A stretch of DNA of 64,000 nt from Nitrobacteraceae bacterium AZCC 1564 (GTDB lineage: Bacteria > Pseudomonadota > Alphaproteobacteria > Rhizobiales > Xanthobacteraceae). The stretch covers positions 372,001 to 436,000 of the forward strand of contig JBAGRR010000001.1 of NCBI GenBank assembly GCA_036924835.1. Direction: 5' to 3'. Positions 1-9,422 of this stretch are shown here, piece after piece. How positions within the stretch are numbered: the first letter of the stretch is position 1; every line of letters begins with the position of its first letter. The position numbers and the translations under genes are program-made. The notes under the pieces were generated by a model, which saw nothing but the letters and a program-made list of their open reading frames with translations, was not told where the DNA came from and did no database searches.

Positions 1-5
1 TGTGG

Positions 6-965
6 TCAGTAAAGCTTTAGCTCCGGCGGAATGTTCGCAAGACCGAGGAGCGCGGGAGATTCCTCCAACACCAGACGCGTCGGAACACTGGACAAGAAGT
101 GCTGGAAGCGACCTTTGCTTTCGAATCTCTCCCGAAAGGCAGATGAAGCAAATGCCTCACGGAAACGCAGCAAAATCCCGCCTGCGATATACACGCCTCC
201 GGTCGCGCCGATCGTGAGGGCCAGATCCCCGGCAACAGTGCCAAGGAACGCGCAGAAGTGCTCAAACGCTCTGACGCAGGTTCCATCGGTTTTCTTGATT
301 GCGTGATTGGTCACGTCAGCCGGAGAAAATTCGCGCGGCGGGTGGCCCTCGATGGAGCATAACGCCTGATACAAATTGACCAGCCCGCTTCCCGACAAGA
401 CCCGCTCCGCAGATACATGCGACCAACGTGTCCGCAGGAACGCTGCGATCTGATCCTCCAGAACCGTTGAGGTCGGTAGCGTGACATGGCCGCCCTCACC
501 CGGCACAACGGTCCATCCACCTGCATGAGGGATCAGCGAACATACGCCCAGTCCCGTGCCCGGCCCGAGGATTCCGATTGGTCCTTGGGCATTGGGACAT
601 TCTGGGCCGACTGGGAACACGCCTTCTTGCGGCAGATGCGGCACCGCCATCGCCGTTGCGGCAAAATCGTTGAAAACCCGAAGAGATGTCAGGCCTAAGT
701 TCCGCTGAAGCTCTTTGACGGAAAACGACCACCCGTGATTGGTCAGCGCGATCTTGTCGCCAAACACGGGAGCCGCCACAGCAATCGCGGCTTCGTTAGG
801 CGTCATCGTCGGAGATAACCTTCCCAGATAAGCCGCCAGTGCGTCCTGAAGCGACGGATACTGGCTGACCTCCACGTGGGAGATTTCGGAGTATGTTCCC
901 TTCTCCGCCACGGCAAACCGGGCGTTGGTCCCCCCGACATCAGCGATAACACGCGAACCGCTCAA
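6..965 (-). CDS. glk: Glucokinase
   Basis: Cytoplasmic kinase that phosphorylates glucose with ATP to glucose-6-phosphate. The 319-residue product has the bacterial Glk pattern: an N-terminal phosphate-binding stretch (IADVGGTNARFA, about residues 7-18), the LGPGTGLG adenosine-side motif in the middle, and EGGH with the catalytic-site glutamate and histidine at about residues 157-160. Length is normal for the family. The start is a TTG: an in-frame TAG lies a few codons upstream and no ATG or GTG is available at the amino end. It is 86 bp downstream of the alpha-glucosidase gene on the same strand, so free glucose released by that enzyme would be trapped here. The stop codon is complete inside the window. 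Confidence 0.93.
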   Translation of the reverse strand: MSGSRVIADVGGTNARFAVAEKGTYSEISHVEVSQYPSLQDALAAYLGRLSPTMTPNEAAIAVAAPVFGDKIALTNHGWSFSVKELQRNLGLTSLRVFNDFAATAMAVPHLPQEGVFPVGPECPNAQGPIGILGPGTGLGVCSLIPHAGGWTVVPGEGGHVTLPTSTVLEDQIAAFLRTRWSHVSAERVLSGSGLVNLYQALCSIEGHPPREFSPADVTNHAIKKTDGTCVRAFEHFCAFLGTVAGDLALTIGATGGVYIAGGILLRFREAFASSAFRERFESKGRFQHFLSSVPTRLVLEESPALLGLANIPPELKLY

Positions 966-1051
966 GCCACTGTCCTACTCATCAGTTGATAACGGCATCG
1001 ACCATTGTCTGCTACCGCGATCACACAGGCACGACAAGCGCCGCTCGGGAA

Positions 1052-2638
1052 TTAATCCAGCAGCTCGAGAATAATTCCTTCCGCACCTCGTAACGTCAGT
1101 TCTCCATCCACCGCTTCGGATAGCCGATCCATGAAGGTCGACAGCAAAATCTGTCCTTTGTTTGTCAATGTGATCGAGCCCGGCTCCACACTGAAATTCA
1201 AAACGATGAGCGAGCGTTGACTGGCGTATTCGCGCTCAAAGGCCAGCAAGCTATCCGTCACAACCCTGGGGGTATAGGCGCCAACAGCGAGCTCAGAGCG
1301 AGCTACCCGCAGCGTTATCAGGGCTCGATACAGGCTGAGCATCGATGCGCCGTCGAGACATTCGACGGCAACATTCTCGCTGAATGCGTTCGGGCTCAAC
1401 GGCAGCCACGGCTCAGCACTGCTGAAGCCGCTATGCAGTGAGGCATCCCATTGCATAGGCGTTCGGCAGCCGTCGCGTCCGACACCAATCCCTGGCAGGT
1501 TCCTTTCAAAAGGGTCCCTCACCCGGTCCGGTGGAATATCGACCTGCTCCATGCCGATTTCGTCGCCGTAATAGAGCGTCGGCGTACCGCGAAGTGTTAA
1601 GAGCAACATTGCCGCAACGCGCGCCTGATTACGCCCAACACGACTGGCAACCCGCTTGCGATCGTGATTTCCCAAAACCCAATTCGGCCAGCCGCCCGGC
1701 GGCAAAGCTGCTTCGTAAGTCTCCACGAGCTGCGCAATCGCACCCGCGTCCCAAGGGGTGGAGATCAGCGCAAAATTGAACGGCAAATGCGCGCCAGAAA
1801 GGCCGTGGCCATAATAAGCAACGAGCTTTTCCGGAGGCAGATAAATCTCGCCGATCAGCACACGATCATCGAACTCCTCCATCACCTTGCGCATCTCGGC
1901 GATCACGTCATGGACTTCAGGGCGATCCGTTGAATAAAGCGGCAGCACGCGCGTGTAGGGTTGATCGCCGTCGACAAAATCCGGATTGGGTGGGTTGTCC
2001 CTCAGTAGATCATCCTTGATGAGATGCCACATCACGTCGACGCGAAATCCGTCCACACCACGCCGAAGCCAAAAGCGCATCACTTCGTAAATGGCCTCGC
2101 GAACATCCGGATTGCGCCAGTTCAGGTCAGGCTGAGCCTTGAGGAAAGCGTGGTAGTAGTACTGTTCGGTGTGGGGATCGAACTCCCAGGAACTGCCGCC
2201 AAATTCTGAGATCCAGTTTGTCGGTGGCTCGCCGTTCGCTTGGCCGTCATGCCAGATGTACCAGTCGCGCTTCGCATTGGTTCTCGAACTGCGGCTCTCG
2301 ACAAACCAGGGGTGCTGATCGGACGTGTGGTTGGGGACGAGATCAAGAATGATCTTCAACCCGAAACCGTGCGCAGCAGCCACAAGAGCATCGAAATCTC
2401 CAAGCGTTCCAAACAAGGAGTCGATATCGGTGTAATCGGAAATATCGTACCCGAAATCCTCCATCGGAGACGGAAAGATCGGTGAAAGCCAGACGGCATT
2501 AACCCCGAGGTCACGCAGATAACTTAGACGATCAATGATGCCGCGCAGATCGCCGACGCCATCGCCGTTCGAGTCCTGAAATGAACGCGGATAGACCTGA
2601 TAAAGAATACCGGACTTCCACCACGGAATATCGCGCAT
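1052..2638 (-). CDS. aglA: Alpha-glucosidase, GH13 family
   Basis: Glycoside hydrolase of the alpha-amylase clan that hydrolyses terminal alpha-glucosidic bonds of maltose, sucrose or isomaltose-like oligosaccharides. All GH13 signature regions are visible: DLVPNHTS (about 99-106), GFRVDVMW with the nucleophile Asp201, LIGEIYLP with the acid/base Glu264, and GNHDRKR with the transition-state Asp326. The length (528 aa) fits the oligo-1,6-glucosidase/AglA group, and there is no signal peptide, so it should be cytoplasmic. It precedes glk in the same direction, which suggests a two-gene sugar-use operon. The exact linkage specificity (alpha-1,4 or alpha-1,6) cannot be read from these motifs alone. 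Confidence 0.93.
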   Translation of the reverse strand: MRDIPWWKSGILYQVYPRSFQDSNGDGVGDLRGIIDRLSYLRDLGVNAVWLSPIFPSPMEDFGYDISDYTDIDSLFGTLGDFDALVAAAHGFGLKIILDLVPNHTSDQHPWFVESRSSRTNAKRDWYIWHDGQANGEPPTNWISEFGGSSWEFDPHTEQYYYHAFLKAQPDLNWRNPDVREAIYEVMRFWLRRGVDGFRVDVMWHLIKDDLLRDNPPNPDFVDGDQPYTRVLPLYSTDRPEVHDVIAEMRKVMEEFDDRVLIGEIYLPPEKLVAYYGHGLSGAHLPFNFALISTPWDAGAIAQLVETYEAALPPGGWPNWVLGNHDRKRVASRVGRNQARVAAMLLLTLRGTPTLYYGDEIGMEQVDIPPDRVRDPFERNLPGIGVGRDGCRTPMQWDASLHSGFSSAEPWLPLSPNAFSENVAVECLDGASMLSLYRALITLRVARSELAVGAYTPRVVTDSLLAFEREYASQRSLIVLNFSVEPGSITLTNKGQILLSTFMDRLSEAVDGELTLRGAEGIILELLD

Positions 2639-2684
2639 GTTTCGGGACCAGTTCGGACTTTAAATCGATTTGCCTCAGAGCGTT

Positions 2685-2764
2685 TCGAGCGAATTGGCCG
2701 CCGGTTCACGTGAAGAAAAGAATTGAGAGTTCGGCTCTGATTCAATCAAAACCGAATAGGCTCT
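2685..2764 (+). repeat. Family B interspersed palindromic repeat, copy B1
   Basis: This intergenic repeat has a left half related to GAGCGTTTTCGAGCGAAGTGG, a GTGAAGAAAA core, and a right half with the interrupted palindrome CGGTTCTGATT...AATCAGAACCG, here mutated on both arms (CGGCTCTGATTCAATCAAAACCG). The same order recurs at 26098-26350 and 44403-44491. This copy lies between the divergent alpha-glucosidase and nuclease genes and ends in GGCTCTA. From memory this type of repeat is widespread in Bradyrhizobium-like genomes. Confidence 0.7.
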
Positions 2765-2877
2765 AATCCCATGGAAGTCGTTGGCACGCCAGCTTGCGTT
2801 TCATTCATATTGAGTGATTTTTCAGTTGAAAGCCCGCACACGCGTGGTCAACTGACACAAAACCCTCACACACCCGG

Positions 2878-3483
2878 ATGTCAAAAACGATGAGTCTCCA
2901 GAGGTCACGATGGCAACAGCGTGGACCGCGTGTGACCCGCATGGGCTCGCAAACGGGACGAGGTCTTGTCGTGGCCGTTGTGCTTGTCGGCTCGCTTGGC
3001 ATCTATGCTGTTGAGCGTTGGATGCGCCCTCCAGACGCGCCGGTCATCGGCAATGCCTTCGTGGTCGATGGCGACACGCTCAGCATATCCGGCACGCGTA
3101 TTCGCTTGATCGATATCGACGCTCCCGAACTTGATCAGACCTGCATCGACGTGCAAGGGCACGACTGGCTTTGCGGGCGTCAAGCATCCGCCCAGTTGCG
3201 AAGCCATGTCCGTGGGCGGGATCTGACCTGTCAGCCGAAGTCCAAGGATCAATACGGGCGCGTTCTTGCCGCCTGCTCTTTGCCCGATGGGTCCGACGTC
3301 AATGCCTGGATGGTGCAACAAGGCTGGGCCGTGACATCAGGCTACGCCGACGTCTACATTCGACAGCAGGCCGACGCGAAAAGCGCAAGGCGCGGCATAT
3401 GGAGCGGATCATTTATTCCGCCACGCGACTGGCGGCGCGAGCATCCACGGGTCTCAGTTGGTGATCATTTCGATCACCATTGA
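2878..3483 (+). CDS. Membrane-anchored thermonuclease (SNase family)
   Basis: Calcium-dependent nuclease of the staphylococcal nuclease fold. A basic N-terminus is followed by one hydrophobic segment (about residues 29-43), so the catalytic domain (about 55-185) is probably tethered in or exported to the periplasm. VDGDTL marks the metal-site aspartates. Arg76, Glu84 and Arg128 (in DQYGRVLAAC) reproduce the catalytic triad, with the same 8- and 44-residue spacings as Arg35, Glu43 and Arg87 of the staphylococcal enzyme. Paired cysteines at about 89/99 and 118/133 could form disulfides in an exported domain. The start is the first ATG; a second (residue 5) and a third (residue 22) are possible. 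The gene stands alone and ends 4 bp before the convergent DUF1272 gene. Confidence 0.88.
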   Translation: MSKTMSLQRSRWQQRGPRVTRMGSQTGRGLVVAVVLVGSLGIYAVERWMRPPDAPVIGNAFVVDGDTLSISGTRIRLIDIDAPELDQTCIDVQGHDWLCGRQASAQLRSHVRGRDLTCQPKSKDQYGRVLAACSLPDGSDVNAWMVQQGWAVTSGYADVYIRQQADAKSARRGIWSGSFIPPRDWRREHPRVSVGDHFDHH

Positions 3484-3487
3484 TAGC

Positions 3488-3739
3488 TCAACCGACTCTG
3501 GCAATGCACGGCTGTTCGCGCAAATGCCGCTCGGTCGAAGCAGGATATTTCAGCAACATCGCCGCCGGCCGGATCGGCCGGGCCACGAGGTTTCCTTTGC
3601 AGTTCGGGCACGTGCCGCCCAACACGTTGTTTGCGCAATCCGTACAGAACGTACATTCGAACGTACAGATCATGGCTTCTTGACTGTCGGGAGGTAGATC
3701 CTTGTCGCAGCACTCGCAGTTTGGCTTGAGTTTCATCAT
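3488..3739 (-). CDS. DUF1272 family zinc-ribbon-like protein
   Basis: Small protein (about 83 aa) rich in cysteine pairs: CECCDKDLPP near the N-terminus, then CTFECTFCTDCA and CPNCKGN. This is the DUF1272 pattern, a short metal-binding fold of unknown function. The ATG at 3739 is chosen because AGGAGGG lies about 7 nt upstream; an in-frame ATG 18 nt further upstream would overlap that ribosome-binding site. It lies downstream of the queuosine-precursor transporter gene on the same strand, 24 bp away, and may be co-transcribed with queC. Confidence 0.82.
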   Translation of the reverse strand: MMKLKPNCECCDKDLPPDSQEAMICTFECTFCTDCANNVLGGTCPNCKGNLVARPIRPAAMLLKYPASTERHLREQPCIARVG

Positions 3740-3763
3740 ACTGGGGCCCTCCTCCACGTTTGT

Positions 3764-4324
3764 TCAAGCGACGCCAAGGCGCTTATCGCGCTCACGCAGC
3801 CAGCGAATGGCTGGCAACGTCAACAGTACCATGATCGCCTTCCCAACAATCTGCCCAGTCAAGAACTCGAGGGCCCCGAACGCAAGCCACAGGAACAACA
3901 GCGAGTCCGCGACCAATCCAACAAAGCTACTGGCTGCAACCGCCAGAACAAGCCCGCGCCGCTGCAGCGGTGTATAGACGGCGAAGTCCGCTAATTCCGA
4001 CACCATGAACGCAACGGTCGAAGCCACAACCAGCGAAGCTGGAGCCAACGCGGCCGACAGCACGGTTCCCGCGCCAATCGCAGCAAGCCCGTAACGCACA
4101 CCGAGACGGCGTTGCACCAGGTCGCGCAGCACCAGCGCAAGCCCAGCCATGAGCACACCACTGGGCGCCATGATCCCGCCGGGCGCGACTGGAATGAGGC
4201 ACGGGCCATTTGGCGGGCACACCGTGCCAACATGAAGGATCAACCAGTTGGCAGTGGGAATACAGGCGATATAGGCAGCTAGAAAACCAACCCCTTCGAC
4301 CTGCAAACGCTGGGTGGTCGTCAT
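3764..4324 (-). CDS. yhhQ: Queuosine precursor transporter (VUT/YhhQ family)
   Basis: Integral membrane protein of the VUT family (about 186 aa, five or six hydrophobic segments). E. coli YhhQ, a member, takes up preQ0/preQ1 for queuosine synthesis. The N-terminal [17 protein letters not shown] segment and the later [12 protein letters not shown] motif are typical. The ATG at 4324 overlaps the queC stop as ATGA, so translation is probably coupled; longer upstream reading in the same frame would lie inside queC. The physical link to queC supports a role in the 7-deazaguanine pathway. Substrate direction (import of precursor versus another 7-deazapurine) is inferred. Confidence 0.85.
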   Translation of the reverse strand: MTTTQRLQVEGVGFLAAYIACIPTANWLILHVGTVCPPNGPCLIPVAPGGIMAPSGVLMAGLALVLRDLVQRRLGVRYGLAAIGAGTVLSAALAPASLVVASTVAFMVSELADFAVYTPLQRRGLVLAVAASSFVGLVADSLLFLWLAFGALEFLTGQIVGKAIMVLLTLPAIRWLRERDKRLGVA

Positions 4325-5046
4325 TGCCTCTCGCCAGCATCTATAGCGGCGTAAGCGGCCCAACCCTTCGCACGCAAACTGCAGGCCGGACATTCTCCGC
4401 AACCATATCCCCAGGCGTGGCGCGCGCCGCGTTCACCCAGATAGCAGGTGTGGGAATGTTCGATGATCAGGTCCACCAATCCCTTGCCGCCTAATTCTTC
4501 CGCCAGCGCCCAGGTTTCAGCCTTGTCGCGCCACATCAACGGTGTGTGCAGTTCGAATGGTCGCGCCATACCGAGATTGAGTGCGACATTGAGAGCCTTG
4601 ATCGTTTCATCGCGGCAATCAGGATAGCCGGAGAAATCCGTCTCACACATGCCGCCAACGACGTGCGTAATGCCACGCCGATAAGCCAGCGCTGCGGCAA
4701 ACGTCAAAAACACCAGGTTGCGGCCGGGAACGAAGGTGTTTGGAAGACCGCCCTCGCCCATCTCAATAGCCACATCACGCGTCAGCGCCGTGTCCGAAAT
4801 CTCGCCGAGTGTTGGAATATCCAGGGTGTGACTTGTGCCGAGTCTCCGTGCCCATTCGGGTCGCAGCGCCATCATTCCGTTGATCAGCTTGTCTCGGCTC
4901 TCCAGCTCGACAACATGGCGCTGACCGTAGGAAAAACCGACGGTTTCAACCCTCTCAAATCGCGCCAGTGCCCAAGCCAGACATGTCGCGGAATCCTGGC
5001 CACCGGAGAAAAGAACCAATGCTGCATTGGACGTATTGTCAGTCAT
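4321..5046 (-). CDS. queC: 7-cyano-7-deazaguanine (preQ0) synthase
   Basis: QueC converts 7-carboxy-7-deazaguanine to preQ0 using ATP and ammonia in queuosine tRNA modification. The ATP-pyrophosphatase P-loop SGGQDS is at about residues 14-19, and the C-terminal zinc cluster is seen as HTCYLGER followed by [16 protein letters not shown] and [15 protein letters not shown] are characteristic QueC blocks. The length (241 aa) is normal. The start follows directly from conserved N-terminal alignment. It overlaps the transporter gene by 4 nt. No queD, queE or queF is nearby in this window. Confidence 0.95.
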   Translation of the reverse strand: MTDNTSNAALVLFSGGQDSATCLAWALARFERVETVGFSYGQRHVVELESRDKLINGMMALRPEWARRLGTSHTLDIPTLGEISDTALTRDVAIEMGEGGLPNTFVPGRNLVFLTFAAALAYRRGITHVVGGMCETDFSGYPDCRDETIKALNVALNLGMARPFELHTPLMWRDKAETWALAEELGGKGLVDLIIEHSHTCYLGERGARHAWGYGCGECPACSLRAKGWAAYAAIDAGERQ

Positions 5047-5171
5047 GTCAGTGATCTAGCACTCGAAGTCCCGCACGCCTATAGCGTGAATAGCAGAGCT
5101 CTACATTTGGGCTGTGCGGCCAGCCTTCGATGAGCCATAAGGCAGGACGCGCACAAGCCCCACGGTGATCC

Positions 5172-5984
5172 ATGAATTCCTCCCCGAATATCTCAAAACT
5201 GCTGGACATTATGGCGGCCCTGCGCACGCCGGGCTCTGGATGCCCATGGGATCTCGAGCAAACATTTGCGACCATTGCGCCTTACACCATCGAGGAGGCC
5301 TATGAGGTCGCGGACGCCATCGCGCGCGACGACCTTGATGACCTCAAGGAAGAACTCGGCGATTTCCTGTTTCAGGTGGTCTTCCACGCCCGAATGGCCG
5401 AGGAACAGGGCGCATTCACTTTTGACGATGTGGCGGACGCAATCTGCACGAAATTGATCCGGCGCCACCCGCACGTGTTCGGCGACAAAGCCGGCCAGTT
5501 GACACCTGCTGAAGTCAAGGACGCCTGGGAGCGCATCAAGGCCGAGGAAAAGGCCGAACGAAATCCGAAAGCAGCAAGCGAGCAATCGGGCCTTCTATCC
5601 ACCGTCAAGGCGGGACAACCGGCATTGCTCCGTGCCCTGGAGCTACAGCGCAAAGCGTCCACCGTCGGATTTGACTGGAATGATCCGCGCGCCGTGCTCG
5701 CCAAGATCCGCGAGGAAGCGGACGAGATCGAGGCCGCGCTCGACAGCAAGGATCAAGCGCACATCGTTTCAGAGACTGGCGACCTTCTCTTTGCAGTCGT
5801 CAATTTGGCACGGCACGCGAACGCTGACCCTGAACTCGCTCTGCGCGGCGCCAACGTCAAGTTCGAGCGCCGCTTTGCCTATATCGAACGCGCTCTGGCG
5901 GCACGCGGGCGTTCTTTGGAGGAAGCGTCCCTGGTTGAGATGGATGCCCTCTGGAACGAGGCCAAACACCACGAGGCGAAATAG
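5172..5984 (+). CDS. mazG: Nucleoside triphosphate pyrophosphohydrolase MazG
   Basis: All-alpha NTP pyrophosphohydrolase that removes pyrophosphate from NTPs/dNTPs, cleaning damaged nucleotides. The first MazG repeat holds the N-terminal CPWDLEQT and the metal-binding EEAYEVADAI and EELGDFLFQ helices (about 36-77). A second repeat (EEADEIEAALDS, then ETGDLLFAVVNLARH) fills the C-terminal half, as in full-length E. coli-type MazG. The length (270 aa) matches. In relatives mazG commonly sits near hflX and hfq, as here. A strong hairpin follows the stop codon. Confidence 0.95.
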   Translation: MNSSPNISKLLDIMAALRTPGSGCPWDLEQTFATIAPYTIEEAYEVADAIARDDLDDLKEELGDFLFQVVFHARMAEEQGAFTFDDVADAICTKLIRRHPHVFGDKAGQLTPAEVKDAWERIKAEEKAERNPKAASEQSGLLSTVKAGQPALLRALELQRKASTVGFDWNDPRAVLAKIREEADEIEAALDSKDQAHIVSETGDLLFAVVNLARHANADPELALRGANVKFERRFAYIERALAARGRSLEEASLVEMDALWNEAKHHEAK

Positions 5985-5991
5985 CTCGAAC

Positions 5992-6021
5992 AAAAAAGCG
6001 GCGGATTGCTCCGCCGCTTTT
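5992..6021. terminator. Bidirectional rho-independent terminator between mazG and gabD
   Basis: The stem GCGGCGG (5998-6004) pairs with CCGCCGC (6011-6017) across a 6-nt loop, flanked by A6 on the left and T4 on the right. It can end transcripts of mazG (+ strand) and of gabD (- strand), which converge here. Confidence 0.85.
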
Positions 6022-6043
6022 GAGATCGCCAGCACAGACGGGT

Positions 6044-7480
6044 TCAAACGCCCGTTTGCGTGATGAACTTGGTGTTGAAATAACCTTCCATCGCCTCGGT
6101 GCCACCTTCCGAACCGTAGCCGGAATCCTTGACGCCACCGAACGGCACCTCAGGCAGCGCCAGACCGACGCTATTGATCGCCACCATGCCGCTTTCAATA
6201 GCCGCACCGATCGCGGTCGCGGTCTTGGTTGAGCTGGTGAACGCGTACGACGCAAGACCGAACGGCAAGCGGTTGGCTTCTTCCGCCGCATCGTCGAATT
6301 TAGAGAAAGGCGAAATCATCGCGAGCGGCCCGAACGGCTCCTCGCTCATCGCTCGCGCGTTCTTCGGCACGTCCGTGACAACCGTCGGCTCAAAGAAGTA
6401 CCCCTTGTTACCGATGCGCTTGCCGCCGGCCTGAAGCTTGGCGCCCTTTCCGACTGCGTCCTGCACCATCTCTTCAATGGCTGCGACACGACGCGGATTG
6501 GCCAGCGATCCCATGCGGGAATCCGGATCAAGGCCATTGCCAACCTTGATCTTCTTGGTGTTCTCGACGAACTGCGCCACGAACTTGTCGTAGACGCCTT
6601 CCTGCACCATGAAGCGCGTCGGAGAAACGCACACTTGGCCGCCGTTGCGATATTTTGCTCCGGACAAAATCTTCGCCGCAGCGTCGACGTCGGCATCATT
6701 GAAAACGATGACCGGAGCATGACCGCCCAGCTCCATGGTTGCACGCTTCATGTGCAGACCAGCCAGGGCCGACAACTGCTTTCCGACGCTGGTGGATCCC
6801 GTGAATGAGATCTTGCGGATCACAGGGTGCGGAATGAGGTATTCGGAGATTTCCGAAGGCACGCCGTAGACGAGATTCACCACGCCTGCGGGCACGCCAG
6901 CATCGATGAACGCGCGGATCAGCTCGGCAGGAGCTGCCGGCGTTTCCTCCGGCGCCTTCACAATGATCGAGCAACCGGCTGCAACCGCAGCAGAAAGCTT
7001 ACGTACCACTTGGTTGATCGGGAAATTCCACGGCGTGAACGCTGCCACAGGCCCGACTGGTTCCTTGATGGCAAGTTGATAGACGCCCGGCGCGCGAGCC
7101 GGAATGACGCGGCCATAGGCGCGCTTTCCTTCCTCAGCGAACCAATCGATGATGTCGGCGCCGGCCATGGTTTCACCCTTCGCCTCGACCAGCGTCTTGC
7201 CCTGCTCCATGGTCAGCAAGGTCGCGATGGTGTCGGCGCGCTCGCGCAGAATGTCTGCCGCCTTGTGCATGACCTTGGCGCGCTCGAACGGAGCAACGGC
7301 ACGCCAGACCTTGAAGCCTTTTGCAGCCGCCGCCAACGCTTCATCGAGATCCGCTTTGTCCGCATGAGCGACCGTGCCGATCTTTTCTTCAGTCGCGGGG
7401 TTGAGCACAGAAATGGTTTTACCTGAGCTGCTTCCGCGCCATTTTCCGTCGATGTGAAGCTGTACGTCCTGATAGCTCAT
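6044..7480 (-). CDS. gabD: Succinate-semialdehyde dehydrogenase (aldehyde dehydrogenase family)
   Basis: Aldehyde dehydrogenase that oxidises succinic semialdehyde to succinate in the GABA shunt. Catalytic features are present: Asn152 in TPWNFP, Glu250 in MELGGHAP, and the nucleophile Cys284 in [11 protein letters not shown]. The KAPEETP loop near the cofactor ribose resembles the GabD/SSADH group, though a related semialdehyde substrate is possible. The length (478 aa) is normal. The gene is monocistronic between the mazG terminator and hflX, with no GABA transaminase beside it. Confidence 0.85.
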   Translation of the reverse strand: MSYQDVQLHIDGKWRGSSSGKTISVLNPATEEKIGTVAHADKADLDEALAAAAKGFKVWRAVAPFERAKVMHKAADILRERADTIATLLTMEQGKTLVEAKGETMAGADIIDWFAEEGKRAYGRVIPARAPGVYQLAIKEPVGPVAAFTPWNFPINQVVRKLSAAVAAGCSIIVKAPEETPAAPAELIRAFIDAGVPAGVVNLVYGVPSEISEYLIPHPVIRKISFTGSTSVGKQLSALAGLHMKRATMELGGHAPVIVFNDADVDAAAKILSGAKYRNGGQVCVSPTRFMVQEGVYDKFVAQFVENTKKIKVGNGLDPDSRMGSLANPRRVAAIEEMVQDAVGKGAKLQAGGKRIGNKGYFFEPTVVTDVPKNARAMSEEPFGPLAMISPFSKFDDAAEEANRLPFGLASYAFTSSTKTATAIGAAIESGMVAINSVGLALPEVPFGGVKDSGYGSEGGTEAMEGYFNTKFITQTGV

Positions 7481-7601
7481 GCCGGTCTCCTCGGGCTACG
7501 CCATTTTTGATTCATCGGATGAATAGTCTTCGCCGAAAAAGGGTCAAGCCCTTCCTGTCATTGGATGCACGTCTCAGTGGCGGGGCAGCATTGCTACTAG
7601 A

Positions 7602-8981
7602 TCATTGCGGATCAAGCGTGGCGCCGAATTTCGTGATCGCAATATCGCGTTTTGTCTCATCGACGCGAACGGTCATATTGAAACGCCCCTCATCAAGCTG
7701 CTTTTCCAAGACCTCGGTATTGCGATGCAGCCAGCTGATGCCGGCGCCATCGGCGGCATCAATGGACAGGCTCAAGGTAACTTTTGTTTCGGCAAGCCGA
7801 TGCTCGATCGCGGCCAGCAGTGCATCGATCCCCTCACCTGTTTGCGCTGAGACAAGGAAACAGGGGCGCTCCTGCGGCCGCCGGGCCGCTATATTCGCAA
7901 GTTTATCACGCTCATCTGGACTGAAGCGATCGATCTTGTTCCAGACCTCGAGGACGCGCGAGCCGCTGTCAGGATCGATATTTAGTTGCCGCAGGACGCT
8001 CTCGACATCGCGCTCCTGGGCTTCCGCATCTTCGTGCGAGATGTCGCGCACATGAAGGATGACATCGGCTTCGATGACCTCTTCGAGGGTCGCCCGGAAT
8101 GCCGCGACGAGCATGGTCGGCAGATCGGATATGAAGCCGACCGTGTCCGACAACATGGCCTTTCCGCCGTGAGGCAAGGTCAGCGCCCGCAGCGTCGGAT
8201 CAAGCGTTGCGAACAGCATGTCAGCGGCCTGGACGTCCGCTCGTGTGAGCCGGTTAAACAGCGTCGATTTGCCAGCATTGGTATAGCCGACGAGCGCCAC
8301 CACCCGGTACGGTACCCGTTGGCGTCCGGCTCTGTGCAACCTTCGGGTCGCCTGCACTTTTCGAAGCTCATTTTCGATGCGCGTGATCCTCTCACCGATC
8401 ATTCGACGGTCAGCTTCGATCTGCGTCTCACCGGGACCGCCAAGAAAACCGAAGCCGCCGCGCTGGCGTTCGAGATGGGTCCATGAACGGACGAGACGGC
8501 TGCGCTGATAGTTCAGATGGGCGAGCTCAACCTGTAGCGATCCTTCCCGGGTCTTCGCCCGGCGACCAAAGATCTCCAGAATGAGGCCTGTCCTGTCGAG
8601 AACCTTTGCATTCCATTCTTTTTCAAGGTTGCGCTGCTGGATGGGAGACAGCGCACAATCCATGATAACCAGATCAGCCTCATGAGCCTGGATGAGGCCG
8701 ATCATCTCCTCGACCTTGCCCTTGCCGAGATAGGTTGCGGGGCGAATTTCGCTTAAAGGTGCGATGACCGCATCCGTCACGGTCAGATCAATTGCACGCG
8801 CCAATCCCACAGCTTCTTCGAGCCGTGCATCGAGATCGCGTACGCCATAGTTTATAGCCGGCGCATCCGGGTCTCCCCGTCGCACGCGCTTATACGGGCC
8901 GATGACCAGCACCCGCCCTGTCTTGTCGCCCCGCGCCGATCCAGGTCGGTCGACGCCCCCGTCGAAATTCCGGGGTTCCAA
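7602..8981 (-). CDS. hflX: Ribosome-associated GTPase HflX
   Basis: Translation-factor-class GTPase that splits stalled or stress-inactivated ribosomes. An N-terminal ligand-binding domain (VLVIGPYKR at the start, ATYLGKGKVEEM near residue 85) and a coiled linker precede the G domain with GYTNAGKSTLFNRL (G1), LDPTLR (G2 region), DTVGFI (G3) and NKID (G4). The length (459 aa) is usual. The chosen start is a TTG just 12 bp after hfq. The hfq-hflX pairing is conserved widely in proteobacteria. Confidence 0.95.
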   Translation of the reverse strand: MEPRNFDGGVDRPGSARGDKTGRVLVIGPYKRVRRGDPDAPAINYGVRDLDARLEEAVGLARAIDLTVTDAVIAPLSEIRPATYLGKGKVEEMIGLIQAHEADLVIMDCALSPIQQRNLEKEWNAKVLDRTGLILEIFGRRAKTREGSLQVELAHLNYQRSRLVRSWTHLERQRGGFGFLGGPGETQIEADRRMIGERITRIENELRKVQATRRLHRAGRQRVPYRVVALVGYTNAGKSTLFNRLTRADVQAADMLFATLDPTLRALTLPHGGKAMLSDTVGFISDLPTMLVAAFRATLEEVIEADVILHVRDISHEDAEAQERDVESVLRQLNIDPDSGSRVLEVWNKIDRFSPDERDKLANIAARRPQERPCFLVSAQTGEGIDALLAAIEHRLAETKVTLSLSIDAADGAGISWLHRNTEVLEKQLDEGRFNMTVRVDETKRDIAITKFGATLDPQ

Positions 8982-8993
8982 ATCAGTTCAATC

Positions 8994-9242
8994 TCAAGCT
9001 GACGCGTCCTCGCCGCCTTCGAACAACTGGATCGGAGCGCCAGGCATGATGGTCGAAATCGCATGCTTATAGACCAGCTGCGAATGGCCATCGCGCCGAA
9101 GCAGAAGACAGAAATTGTCGAACCAGGTGACAATTCCCTGCAATTTTACTCCGTTGACCAGAAAGATCGTCAGTGGCGTTTTGGTTTTACGAACGTGATT
9201 GAGAAAGGTGTCTTGTAAGTTTTGTGCGCGGTCTGCCGCCAT
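8994..9242 (-). CDS. hfq: RNA chaperone Hfq
   Basis: Hexameric Sm-like RNA-binding protein that pairs small RNAs with mRNAs. Both Sm motifs are clear: [15 protein letters not shown] (Sm1) and [10 protein letters not shown] (Sm2). It has 82 residues with a short acidic C-terminal tail, as usual in alphaproteobacteria. The gene is immediately upstream of hflX. The 180-bp gap from the aminotransferase gene may contain its own promoter, but I see no unambiguous -35/-10 pair. Confidence 0.97.
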   Translation of the reverse strand: MAADRAQNLQDTFLNHVRKTKTPLTIFLVNGVKLQGIVTWFDNFCLLLRRDGHSQLVYKHAISTIMPGAPIQLFEGGEDASA

Positions 9243-9422
9243 TTTTTTATCCCGCAGTCTTGTTGCTTGTTTTTATTTTGGCCAGGCCTGCCCTCTGCGG
9301 GGCTTGGTCTGGTGCCTGCGTCCCTGAGATCCCCCTCCGGGTGCTGCATCGCAATTAAAGGGCAGCACCGGTGGTTAGGCAAGGCCAGTTCGGCCGTTCC
9401 GGGGCATTCCGCACCCAAAAAC

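Noticed and set aside
5047..5171. preQ1 riboswitch upstream of queC
   Set aside because: No preQ1-I type stem with an A-rich tail or other known preQ1 class pattern can be seen in the 125-bp gap.
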